From Gryganskiella cystojenkinii (Eukaryota; Mortierellomycota; Mortierellomycetes; Mortierellales; Mortierellaceae), in assembly GCA_015852425.1 (NCBI GenBank), contig JAAAIG010000366.1, forward strand, positions 1 to 21,531: a stretch of DNA of 21,531 nucleotides. Direction: 5' to 3'. Under the pieces are notes generated by a model. That model was not told the DNA's origin. It did not search any database and was given only the letters and a program-made list of their open reading frames with translations. Position 1 is the first letter of the stretch; each line of letters begins with the position of its first letter. Positions 1-9,468 of this stretch are shown here, in pieces. A program made the translations under genes and the position numbers.

Positions 1-1934
1 TGAGATTCGATCCAAGCTTCCCAGCAGCCAGCAATTGAAGAGCTGTCCAGTTACCCTTGACCGCGTTCGCGAAACCGCTCGCCATCACCATCATGCACGA
101 ATAGGCTTGACTATATGTTCCATCGTAGTTTCATCAAAAAAAAAAAAAAAAGCAAAGGGTTTGAGCAACGTTGGTGACTTCTTGCAGGAGCAATAAGGCA
201 AGGCAAGCATATCCGAGACATGGGAGTGTATAGAATACATACACTGCCTCCATCATTAATCGAATCTGCGGGATCCCGACAGCAGCAACCAGGACGATTT
301 GTTGACCTGATTCCTTGAGACCGTCCAGACAGGATCCGATATCGGAAGAGGTGCCCATCTCCCAGAAGGCTCGTTGGTAGCCGACTTTAATGTTTCGTTT
401 CTTTGCCTGAGCAGTTACACTATCCATGACTAGCTCCAATCAATTAGATAAAGTCAATCGAAATGTGAGATTGGTCAGTTTCAGTGTGTTCGCCAAGATC
501 GCGTCGCGTTTCCATGGACACAAGACTTACGCTCAGAACCAAGAGGATCCCCTGTATAAACGACAGCGATTGTATTCCATCCACGACTTGCAACGAAATC
601 CATCATCACCCGACCAAACATAAGCTCTGTTGGGATTGTCCGAAAGAAGTGTCCATAGTCCTCTTTGCTGGAAAGTTGAGCTGGTCGAATGATGTATAAG
701 TCAGTTAAAAAAAGAAAAAGCTATTAGAGAGCTTGCCACATAGCGCTCCTTGATGATACAAATAGTCGACATAACAACATACTGGATCCTGCAGAGTATG
801 AGCACTGAGGAATAGAGAGACGGCTGGTTAAGAGCGCAGATTGGACTGTGAGTGCACTACTGACATCCCCGATCACGCCCGAGACACCTCCATCTGTTTG
901 TAGCAGCGAGACGGTGGAGAAGATGGCTTGAGCCGCTCCCGAGTTGTCTGGATCCATTCCATTAAAAGAATCCTTGAGGACCAAAGTGATGTACGCTCCT
1001 GGGATCAGTTTGTTTTCGTTGATCTCGCTCACTGCTAACCGGATAGCAGAAGTTCCGCTGATGTTCAAAAAGAGGATGAACGAAGAGAGGAGAAAGAGTC
1101 AGCGACTTGAACGCTCTCCATTTTCAAGGATTGACCATTGTTTGCGAATCGAGCTGCAGGTTTTTTTTGGGAAAATGCGACTCCTGGTTCAATCCCCTCC
1201 CTCTTTCTCGCCTCTCTCCCCCCTCTGAATCCAACTGCCCCCCTTCAGTTTCCCCCTCGTCCTTTGGCTGTCGAGAATTTTTTAGCTGCTCTTTCAACTG
1301 CACGGTCAACTTTTCTTTCTTTGATTCTCTGTTTCAAAAACTGCTGAGGATGGAAAGAACTGAAGTTTTACCTATATGTGAGTTGTTGCGTCAAATTGTT
1401 GGGCAAGGAGTAAGGTAGCAGCACCCCAACCTTGATCTCTACCAGACCATCTAGTGTAGTCACATTCGGAGTTAGGTACAACGAGTTGTTGGCGCCTGTG
1501 GTTGGCGTGTAAGGGAATCGTCTAAGGGAAGCATTCGGTTGGTTTTCTGGAAGGACGATGTTAACTGGTGTTGGGATCGGTGCTACCGGTGAGTTGTTGA
1601 GTGGTAAGGACGAGGACGACGACGATGAAGTAGAGGATTCTTGCTGCCTCCTGCTCAGTCCCGTTGAGTCTCTTGGTTGTTGTATTGACGATGTTGAAAG
1701 TCGATGCACAGTAATATCCAGACTTCTTTGTTGCTTTGGCAGTCTCAGTTCATGTCGATTGACGGTGTTTAGAAAAGGTGGCGATGGAGACGAAGAAGAG
1801 GTTGATGATGAGAGGGGCGAAGGGAGTAGTAACTCTGGGATCGTGGTGGCGTTGTTATGGCTTGGCAAGGTTGTGGAAAGAAAGAGGACCCAGGCGATGC
1901 ATTGTATTCGCGGCGACCATCGGCTGATTTGCAT
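1..1934 (-). CDS. Class C GPCR-like receptor, ligand-binding ectodomain (3' partial)
   Basis: Five exons join as complement(1..110, 243..429, 531..680, 783..1057, 1372..1934); the phases agree and the gene runs off the left edge after 428 codons. The start at 1934 (MQISRW) gives a hydrophobic signal peptide (CIAWVLFLSTTL) followed by a Ser/Pro/Asn-rich stretch with many N-glycosylation sequons. From about residue 165 (IKVGVLLP) the protein resembles the periplasmic-binding-protein-like (ANF receptor/Venus flytrap) domain: SAIRLAVSEIN, GVIGDVSSALT, IPQCSYSAGS, HFFRTIPTE and WNTIAVVYTGDPLGSE. This domain lies outside the cell in metabotropic glutamate/GABA-B-type receptors; the seven-helix part would lie beyond the window and is not seen. 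Oddity: the step from MMEAV (exon 4) to QAYSCMMVMA (exon 5) seems to skip much of lobe 2. A different receptor type with the same ectodomain is possible. The domain call is firm; ligand and coupling are unknown. Confidence 0.82.
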
Positions 1935-2681
1935 CCTGTTTTTTTTGGAGTGAACAGAAGGAAGGGGTTTGTTGATCCAAAGGGCGAGTACTGAACCAAC
2001 GTTTGTTGAAAAGAAAAGAAACGAGTTTCTGGTGGCGTGCCTGTCCTGGAAGCGAGATGGTGTAAGCCCCGACTGTGCAAAAAGCAAGGCGCTGTTTTGG
2101 ATGGTCGCACAGAAGGCGTGCACGGACAAAAGGGGCGATCGTCGGTTGGAAAAAGGTCGATCAAAGAGAAAACACAGTGCAGCTCGAGAAGAGGAAGTAC
2201 GTGGAGAATAAAATAAATAAGAAAGAAAGAAAGGAGGAAGGAAAAGGAATAATATAATGTTGCTTTTTGCAAGGGCGAGAGGTTTGAGAGAGAATGAAAG
2301 TCATGAAGCAATGTAAGAAAGTGAAAGCGAGCTTCGCAATTTTTTTCTTGGTCAGTCTGAGAGCCGTCAGGGCAAGTTGCCGGGTAGAAAGGTTTAAATA
2401 TGAATGGACAAGGGAAGTCAAGGGGTCTTGAAAGCTGAGAAACGAGGGTCGGTTGGAGAGCGAGGGATTATAGTCGTTAGTTATCGTTGGAATCAACACA
2501 TGGCATTTTTGAGCGCGTGGTGGACGCCTTTTCTCTAGTTCGAGGAAGTATAGAGGGATAACTAAAAATACCTGCACACCAGAAGGATCCCTTTTATTTT
2601 TCTCCACAAAAACACAAAGAGAAATTCTGATCAACGGATTCTCCTTTGCGGAATAGTCCGGTGTCTTTCGCTCTTTTTTAC

Positions 2682-2712
<31 letters not shown>

Positions 2713-3616
2713 CCTCGAATCCGTAAATGACGAAAGAAAAGAGCGAGACTAGCAAGGCGACGGTGCGAAAGAGGTGGCCAAAAGTAGGATGGATTGCGGC
2801 CTTAGAGTAAACAAGAACCCATCTTCGATCCGCAATTTACAACTTACCAGGAAATCATGCCAAATAACAACAGCCGAGTCGCCTTTAAGGAGACAGGCAA
2901 ACAAACATCGTCGAATTCAGGACCAGGACGCAATAATATCAAAAAAAGGAGAGAAGAAACCGAGCCTTACTTATTCTCGGCTCTTAAAGGCTCGTGGATG
3001 CCAGGAAGAAAGGTGATGTTAGAACGGGCTGAGAGGAACACAAGGAGTTTCAGGGTCTGTAAAGGTTGTTTATATTCATTTATTAGTTGGGCTACATGAA
3101 GTAGAGCCGTGCGGGTCCCTTGGACAATTGACATACAACGTCCTGAAAAGAACCCACAGTGGCAGTAAAGGTATACTATCGTTTGTTGAAGATTAGAGGG
3201 CCAACAGAGCCCAAATTACCTCCACCTTGGCAGTGGTCGGTCATTTTGGGCCAATTTTTTTTCTCAGGAGACAACGCCAAATCTGTTCTATGCCGCGACC
3301 ATATTGATCTCTCGGCCCTGTAGTCTCCGAGAAAACAGAACGTTATTTGTTATTTGTTGGACAATGCTACTCATGTAACAGCAACAGACTTCTCATAATC
3401 GCGCAGAGCCAGAGCAGTCGGGACAGTTGTGCGATCTGGCCCTCAACTTCCTGAGCCAGGTTCTCTTTTGCTACTGGTCGTTTGTAAGCTTGCTGGAACT
3501 GTCTCTGCTTTCCTCTTTTGCTTCGCCATGAATCGTGCTGAGCATTCATTGGAGGTGGACTGGTCCTGCTACTGTTTGGTTTGCGTTGTGATAATAAATT
3601 ACAGGGGTGGTTGCCG
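1935..3616. other. Intergenic region, no gene recognised
   Basis: About 1.7 kb between the receptor start and the SEC61G 3' end. The part next to the receptor (about 2160-2260) is purine-rich on the plus strand, so pyrimidine-rich in the receptor's sense direction, as expected for a fungal promoter or leader. A CT microsatellite lies at 2682-2708. Open frames here have biased composition and no family resemblance or believable splice partners. I see no tRNA or transposon ends. Confidence 0.6.
2682..2708. repeat. (CT)n microsatellite
   Basis: An uninterrupted CT dinucleotide run of about 13 units upstream of the receptor gene. No function can be assigned. Confidence 0.95.
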
Positions 3617-3622
3617 TTTATT
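3617..3622 (-). terminator. Poly(A) signal for SEC61G
   Basis: Minus-strand AATAAA (TTTATT on plus) about 80 nt downstream of the SEC61G stop codon. It is well placed for 3' processing, but fungal signals are degenerate. Confidence 0.5.
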
Positions 3623-3702
3623 GTATAGGAGGGTTATATAAGTAGATCGCGGCAGGCAGGAGATAAGAGTACCAGGTTGTTGCAGTTGGATCGGGAAAGA
3701 AC

Positions 3703-4413
3703 TTATGCGCCACCGCTATTGGATCAAGACAGAAAAAAAAGTGAGCGTTCAGTGAGTACATGAGATCGACTCTGGTCATCTTTCGAGGTGCATCTGCGGT
3801 GGACCGAAATACTTACACGAGGATGTTGTTGATGGGGATATGGATCAGCTTGACAACAAATCCAATAACGCCCATGACGAAGAAACCCATAGAGACGGCT
3901 TGGGTGATCTGCAAGAACTCTGCGAGAAAAATAGACAAGAACGGTTATGTTAGTCGCGATCTTCGCACATAGTCTCTCTGTCAATGTGCTCAATAATCAA
4001 TTCCTCGGATTCGATGAGTTCGCGCTCCAATTGATCAGACAAGGCGAAGGAAAAAGGGGATGTAGATCCAATGTTTCGTCGTAAGGTTCCTGATTACTTC
4101 GTTCCTGAGTGTTGATATAACATCCTGTCACGTCGTTCTGGCGGCAATTGATCCAGGGTTGGGAGAAATATCTCGAGGATGATGCCGGTGAACGAGATTA
4201 GCCGCAAAGGAAAGAGTCAGGCTGCTCATTGTTGTTTTTGTTCAGGTGGCGAGATGATGAAGTGGTTTTCGCGAATGAGTTTAGGTCGCAAGGTTCATCT
4301 GTTTTTGTACCTTTGCGATCGGGCTTTGTGCAGCGGTTGAGGAAAGCGACTCCGTCACGGAAGAATCCCTTGGGTCCCTCGATAGCGGTCTGAAGAAGGT
4401 CGTTGTTTTCCAT
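3703..4413 (-). CDS. SSS1: Protein translocase subunit Sec61 gamma (Sss1)
   Basis: Three exons, complement(3703..3715, 3817..3919, 4311..4413), encode 72 residues, close to the family's usual length of about 70. It is the small tail-anchored subunit that clamps the Sec61 channel in the ER membrane and is needed for co- and post-translational import. The cytosolic N-terminal helix carries the hallmark [10 protein letters not shown] (about residues 27-36). One membrane helix follows (about 42-60: [17 protein letters not shown]), then the conserved [12 protein letters not shown] tail. The last exon is only 13 nt and encodes the end of the tail (GGA) plus stop. Reading through its donor gives an immediate stop (GTG TAA), so intron retention would remove only the last three residues. 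It is divergent from ADA2, 447 bp apart. Confidence 0.95.
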
Positions 4414-4546
4414 TATGACGATGTGAAGGTGATGATGAGGGGGATGAGGAGAAGAAGCAAACTAGAAAAAAGAAGGTTGAGTGGCAAACTGTGGAACGAA
4501 CAAAAAAAAGAGTGGTGGCAGACAGATCAAGAATTTCGAAAAGCAA

Positions 4547-4551
4547 CCAAT
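4547..4551 (+). promoter_or_regulatory. CCAAT box
   Basis: CCAAT in the context AACCAATCAG, a strong match to the HAP/NF-Y consensus. It is 134 bp upstream of the SEC61G start and 310 bp upstream of ADA2. A motif match only. Confidence 0.5.
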
Positions 4552-4605
4552 CAGAAGCAGACAGTGCACCAATTTTATTCAAGGCCATCTTTTTCAGTGG
4601 GACAG

Positions 4606-4613
4606 TGACGTCA
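4606..4613. promoter_or_regulatory. CRE-type palindrome TGACGTCA
   Basis: A perfect 8-bp ATF/CREB site inside the shared promoter. bZIP factors (ATF/CREB family; Hac1/XBP1 bind related ACGT cores) are the known binders. Which gene it controls cannot be told from sequence. Confidence 0.55.
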
Positions 4614-4626
4614 TTCAATTGTATTC

Positions 4627-4632
4627 CACGTG
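4627..4632. promoter_or_regulatory. E-box palindrome CACGTG
   Basis: A perfect CACGTG, centred 20 bp from the TGACGTCA site, so both ACGT cores face about the same side of the helix. bHLH factors (Cbf1/USF/SREBP type) bind this hexamer. A motif match only. Confidence 0.5.
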
Positions 4633-4860
4633 ACAATGGCTGAGTGTTTTTTGACCCACATGGGTCTGTTGGGCACTCCCAATGGTCGTACATCACAGGT
4701 GATTTCGAACCAAACAAACGAACGCCCAAACCGGCGCCGGCAACCACAACTAGCAGCCTACATCATCAACCCCTTTCACTCTCTCACCACGCCATATCCC
4801 CGAACTGTTGCAAGGAGCTTTTTCAAAGAACGATTGGCTGGTTATTAACGACGGCAACCA

Positions 4861-7336
4861 ATGACAGTCACTCACCGCAAACGCACCGCCAATGACGCGG
4901 AAAAGGATATAGGTGAGTGGATGATGCATCCAGGATGGAGGTCATGTTGATGAATGAAAAAGATGCGTCAAAGTGGAGGAGAATCAGGAATCTTGAAGTC
5001 CATGGACAATTGACCATCGATTTTGATACATTCTGCATGGGTTCCTGGAGTCTCTGACATATCTCTTATTTTTCTACTTTGGTGGCAAATTTTGTCCTGG
5101 GTGTGCGTGTGGAGGGTGAAGTGATTTTTTGAATATGGTAGCTCTTGCAGCATGTGACCCTGACCCATCAAAAATGTATTGAATGATTCCTGATAAAATA
5201 TAGCCGAGGCCGGAGTTAAATACCATTGTGACCCGTGTAGTCAGAACATCACGGACACGGTCCGGATACGATGCGCAGTCTGCAGTGATTTCGACCTCTG
5301 TGTGAGCTGTTTCTGTAACGGAACCGAGCTCGGCAAACACAAGAACTGGCACGACTATCGAGTCATGGTAAGGATTCTATGATCCCTCCGGGAGTTGAAC
5401 GGGTGGTTGCAAACAGATAATGTCCAGGGAAAGGAAGCAAGGCTAACATTCGCGATCTTTATGATATGTATCGTTCTTTCAGGAACAACATTCCTTCCCA
5501 ATATTCGACAACGACTGGGGCGCCGATGAGGAATTGCTGTTGATCGAGGGAGCAGAGAATTTTGGTATCGGAAACTGGCAGGATATTGCAGACCATGTGG
5601 GCTCAAAGTCAAGGGACGAGTGCGAAGCTCATTACCTCCAAGTCTATGTCAAAAGTCAAGAATGGCCGTTCCCCGTAAGTCAGAAAGTATCTTTTAATTG
5701 TTACTAACAAGTTTATCCGCCTATTCACCGTCTCCCTAACATTGTATGCATCTGGTTTGATTCTTAGGACATGCATCGACAATTTGATATGGAGCCCGAA
5801 GCCGTGGCAGCACGCAAGAAGCAGCGTTTGGCGATGCGTGTGAATAGAGTTCCTGGTATGCATAACAACAGACTCCTCTTCCTGGTCTCGATGGCGGAAG
5901 AGAAATGGTGCTGCTACTAAACAATTTTACCTTCTATTACTTTTTTTTTTGAAACCTTACAGCGCCGGCCAAAGCGCACAAGGTAAGCCCTGTTTATAAG
6001 TGTTGTCCTGAGCGCGTAGCATGATGTTCTGAAGCACGGGTATTAACTTGCACTTCTCTTTGTCTCTTTTGGTCGATGCTGATAGCCAATGACGAGTCAG
6101 CCTGCTAATCACGAGATTGCTGGATACATGCCTGGACGTCTGGAGTTTGAGACTGAATACGAGAACGAGGCCGAGCATGCTGTCAAAGATATGATCTTTA
6201 GCGAGGACGACCCACCCGAGGAAGTTGGTACGTGCATGCATCGCATCTTGAAAACTTGATGCTGGATTTCCATACATCCAGCTCTGACATTTTTTGCAAT
6301 TTCGTCTGCTTATACAGAGTTGAAGCTCATGGTCCTGGAGATTTATAACACCAAGCTATCCAAGCGATTGGAACGCAGAAAGTTTGTCTTTGACCGCGGA
6401 TTTTTGGAATACAAGAAGGTAAAGCTAACAGGCTTACTGCGATCGTACGTGCTGCTATAGACTATCGCGCCTTTTTTTATTTACTAATACCCGCTCCCTC
6501 TTCTGTCATCAAACATGTAGAATCAAACAATGGAAAAGAAGCGGTCATCAAAGGAACGCGATATTATCAACAACGTGCGCGTGTTTGCACAGCTCCAGAC
6601 ACCTGAGGATCATGACAAATTCGTGGATGGGCTGATGAAAGAGATGCATTTGCGGGAAAAGATTGCAGAACTCCAAGAGTTCCGTGCTAATGGACTAACG
6701 GCTTTGACAGCTGGCCAAGACTACCTTCGTGACAAGACCAGCAGGGTATGATGTCGCGTAGTCTCGCACTCTAGGCGACAGTTTTTGTTCCTAATTAAGC
6801 CCCGAAGTTTAACTTTGCTCTTTTTTTCACATCTCCCTCTAGCATACGAGCGTTCGGCATATCACTTCAAGGGATGGTATTGCACATGACCGCAGAAATG
6901 CCCGCCCACTTCCAAGAGCTGAAGAGGTAATCCTAAGCCTCACCTCTGATTGTTCAAAAGGCATATGTTACGTCCGATTCTTTTATACTTAACAACTACC
7001 CTTTTTTTTTGGGACACGTAGACGCCGTCACCACGTGGAGCTGCTGGAGCGAACAAAGGCGCGCCTCTGATTCGCAAACCCGCCAACCCCTTGAATATCC
7101 AGAACGCCGAGGGTATCCATCTGTTGACGGCTCCCGAGCAAGCGTTGTGCTCGACCCTCCGAATCTTCCCAAAATCCTATATGATTATCAAGGAACAACT
7201 GCTAAAGGCACACGCGCGTCTCGGAGGTCTGAAACGTCGACAGGCTCGCGAGTTGATCAAGATCGATGTCAACAAGACGGGCAAGATTTACGATTTCTTT
7301 GTCGAGGCAGGATGGATTCAAAATTCAGATGCGTAG
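4861..7336 (+). CDS. ADA2: Transcriptional adaptor Ada2 (SAGA/ADA complex)
   Basis: Ten exons: 4861..4912, 5204..5367, 5483..5674, 5768..5855, 5963..5982, 6086..6227, 6318..6418, 6521..6745, 6843..6926, 7022..7336; 460 residues, close to yeast Ada2. Ada2 binds and stimulates the Gcn5 acetyltransferase in the nucleus. Domain order is diagnostic. The ZZ zinc finger spans residues 24-70 with ligands C26, C29, C41, C44, C50, C53, H63 and H67. A SANT/Myb domain spans about 82-130 ([25 protein letters not shown]). The Ada2 core follows ([18 protein letters not shown]). A C-terminal SWIRM domain covers about 381-457 ([14 protein letters not shown], ending FVEAGWI). The start at 4861 follows an in-frame TAA at 4846-4848. 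Exon 5 is a 20-nt microexon. The first exon joins the ZZ domain across a 291-bp intron; it is the least certain part but is in phase. Confidence 0.95.
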
Positions 7337-7735
7337 AAAAGAAGGGTGCGAGGTCGTACAGTGTATTTTTTATTGTTGCTGTTGTAATTCTATTATTATT
7401 AAAAAAAGTGTCCGTTGGGCACGACCGCTTGCTTTTCATGTTTGACAGTCGTCCATCGCCTTTGTGAATCCCTTATTTTCTACATGCATAACAATTGGTC
7501 ACGTAGACAAAGCAAAAAAGAGATCATAGCGGGGCGGTAGGCCTACCAACAGTTTTTTTTTGCGCTCCTTTTCCACTCGCTGTCCTCGCCACCTTGAGCT
7601 CACACTTCACTCCTATTTTTTCTGTAACGCATTCTCACGGTCAAAAACATGAGCAGGTAGAAAAAGGGTCTATTAAAACGCATTGCAAACATGGCTCCAT
7701 CAAGATGAATCAAAAGTTTGACCTCCAGTAATGCC
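7337..7735. other. ADA2 3' region and leader of the RBR-like gene
   Basis: About 400 bp between two genes in tandem. An A-rich stretch near 7395-7407 may serve ADA2 3' processing, but there is no clean AATAAA. The right half must hold the promoter of the downstream gene. Small upstream open frames begin at 7691. No other gene is seen. Confidence 0.5.
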
Positions 7736-7865
7736 ATGCTCTGTAACAGCTACACAGGTTCTTCCAGTCATTATGACACCTACTACCGCCCAGTCGACAC
7801 TAGGCAAGGCACTACCGTCGGCGACCTTGACACTGTTCCCAGAGCTGGCACTGATGCAGTCGTGA
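7691..7865 (+). promoter_or_regulatory. Upstream open reading frames before the RBR-like gene
   Basis: Three ATGs precede the chosen start: 7691 (five codons, stop TGA at 7706-7708), 7705 (eight codons, stop TAA at 7729-7731) and 7731 (44 codons, out of frame, ending at 7865 inside the main gene). The second stop overlaps the third ATG (TAATG). If the mRNA starts upstream of 7691, main-frame translation would need leaky scanning. The transcript start is unknown. Confidence 0.45.
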
Positions 7866-8875
7866 CCGAAGTCGACGACTATTTTGTTGCACTGTTTTAT
7901 CAGACGATGTTAATCTCCGACGACCGCGAGACAGGAACTCTGGGAAAGCTCTCGGCCAACTCCGACACCCATATTGCCATCGAACATTATTTGCAAGAGG
8001 CCCGCGAGCTGGAGCAGAGCTACCGACTGGCGAAAAGTCTGTCCGTGTGCGAAGCCGTACCGGAGGATTTACTGGAGGAAATCACGGAACAAGATAGTTT
8101 AATCCGAGCAGACCGAGATCTTGCGGAGCGGCTTGCGCGACAGGAGCCTGAAGCGGAAACCTCAATCCAAGCCGGGACGGTGCGATTCGAGACGACCCTT
8201 CGATTCTTCAACACGACCTCAGAGTGTGTTTCGTGTAATAGCATGAAGCGGACGTATATTGCTCCCTGTCAACATGCCTATTGTGAAGAGTGTGCACAGT
8301 CCTTGTACAGTCATGCGTTGACGAACAAGTCGTTCATTCCTGTGCGGTGCTGTAGACAGCCGTTTGCCTCGGACGTGACCACGGCCTGTTTGACCGATAC
8401 TGACGATCTCAACAAGTATGAAGACATGAGGCGCGAGATCGAGCATCCTTGCCCCCCAGTCGCCGAGTTGGACGCAGCGGCCGCCAAGGTCATCAGCGAA
8501 AGCGGCTGGAAGCTCTGTTACCGCTGTGGAGCCGTGGTCGAGCGCACCGAGGGTTGCGTCCATATGACGTGCTTTTGTCGGGCTGAATTCTGTTACACCT
8601 GTCAGAAACCGTGGCAGACTTGCAAATGCGAACTCTACCCGGCCGCGGAGCTCAACCGGATTCTGAACGAGCGTATCGGAGACCAGAATCCAGGGCGGGC
8701 CCGAAATCGTCTGCAGAACGTGCTTCAGAACTATTATCGACATGAGCATAATTGGGGGCGCGAGAATGCGGATGGTCGAATCTGCAACGTCTGTCATTGG
8801 AATATGCCGGTTTATGCCATGTACTGCAATATTTGCATGGAGGCGCGTTGTCAGCGATGTTGTTATAACAACTAG
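7736..8875 (+). CDS. RBR-like E3 ubiquitin ligase lacking BRcat, intronless
   Basis: A single open exon of 379 residues. The first in-frame ATG after an in-frame stop (7706-7708) is at 7736. RBR ligases take ubiquitin from E2 onto a cysteine of their Rcat domain. RING1 is visible (C164, C167, C178, H180, C183, C186, C205, C206). So is Rcat: C261, C264, the probable catalytic C274 in TEGCVHMTC, then C279, C281, C286, C289. The BRcat/IBR zinc domain that normally sits between them is missing: only 54 residues with two cysteines join the two. A further Cys-rich C-terminal module (C350, C353, C364, C367, C372, C375, C376) resembles those ending many fungal IBR proteins. The N-terminal 160 residues are acidic/helical and unrecognised. 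It is the only gene here without introns. Substrate unknown; activity without BRcat is uncertain. Confidence 0.85.
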   Translation: MLCNSYTGSSSHYDTYYRPVDTRQGTTVGDLDTVPRAGTDAVVTEVDDYFVALFYQTMLISDDRETGTLGKLSANSDTHIAIEHYLQEARELEQSYRLAKSLSVCEAVPEDLLEEITEQDSLIRADRDLAERLARQEPEAETSIQAGTVRFETTLRFFNTTSECVSCNSMKRTYIAPCQHAYCEECAQSLYSHALTNKSFIPVRCCRQPFASDVTTACLTDTDDLNKYEDMRREIEHPCPPVAELDAAAAKVISESGWKLCYRCGAVVERTEGCVHMTCFCRAEFCYTCQKPWQTCKCELYPAAELNRILNERIGDQNPGRARNRLQNVLQNYYRHEHNWGRENADGRICNVCHWNMPVYAMYCNICMEARCQRCCYNN

Positions 8876-9067
8876 ATCTTTTTTTCAAGACAGCTTTCAT
8901 AATCGATCACCAAAAGAATGCACCGCCACCGCCACCACATCTCGATCACCGCCGCACTCTACTACCCAACTCGCAGCCCAACAATCACGACCTCCAAGCA
9001 TAGTCACCTTTTATTCGCCTATCTTCATTGCAGCACTGCAAATGAACTAAAAGTGGTGGCGCAGAAA

Positions 9068-9073
9068 AATAAA
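9068..9073 (+). terminator. Poly(A) signal for the RBR-like gene
   Basis: AATAAA 193 nt downstream of the stop codon at 8875, in an A-rich setting. Confidence 0.5.
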
Positions 9074-9273
9074 CGCGAAAGACATTGTTCCATTGATAGT
9101 GGGCGATTGTGAGAGAGATATGCAGACAGCTAGCACTCTATTGGCGCCCTTTTTGCCGTGTTCGGAGGGAAATTGGCAACTCTAGGTCCCTCTGTGGGCT
9201 CCACAAGGTTGACATCGCGGGAGAATCTTTGAAGGGCAAATAAGTCTTTCAAAACGGCTACTTTGTCTTTTTC

Positions 9274-9289
9274 TTTATTTTTCTTTATT
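9274..9289 (-). terminator. Poly(A) signals for YPK1
   Basis: Two minus-strand AATAAA hexamers (TTTATT at 9274-9279 and 9284-9289), about 180-195 nt past the kinase stop codon. Confidence 0.45.
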
Positions 9290-9468
9290 CGTTTTGGCGA
9301 TATAAGAAGGAGAAGGTTTGGATGTGTTTTCGAATTTTTTTCTATAGCAGGTATGATACGAGGAGATTCGTAAGGATAGCAGGGGAGAGGCATGACAAGG
9401 CAAGATGAAAAGGATGAGAAAGAAAAATAAACAAAAAAAAAAAATCAAGAGAAAACTAGCTTGTTGAT

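Larger units (their letters stand above)
4414..4860. promoter_or_regulatory. Divergent SEC61G/ADA2 promoter
   Basis: The 447 bp between the two divergent start codons must hold the 5' control regions of both genes. It carries CCAAT boxes in both orientations (4547-4551, 4569-4573 and a reversed one near 4832-4836), a palindromic TGACGTCA and a CACGTG. No coding sequence is convincing here; the short frames starting near 4636 and 4644 match no family. Confidence 0.7.
8876..9468. other. Convergent 3' region between RBR-like gene and YPK1
   Basis: 593 bp between two facing stop codons. It holds AT-rich 3' flanks with poly(A) signals on both strands and no credible gene. Confidence 0.6.

Noticed and set aside
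4636..4895. Overlapping short plus-strand frames just upstream of ADA2
   Set aside because: They share no family similarity, and the conserved Ada2 reading begins at 4861 after an in-frame stop; the frames are promoter or leader sequence.
4947..5057. Possible C/D snoRNA in ADA2 intron 1 (TTGATGA at 4947-4953, CTGA at 5054-5057)
   Set aside because: The C box departs from consensus at its first base, the terminal stem is weak, and such short boxes occur by chance in a 291-bp intron.
8219..8797. 192-codon minus-strand open frame opposite the RBR-like gene
   Set aside because: It lies wholly within the coding exon on the other strand, has no family features, and is explained as a shadow of the RING/Rcat coding sequence.
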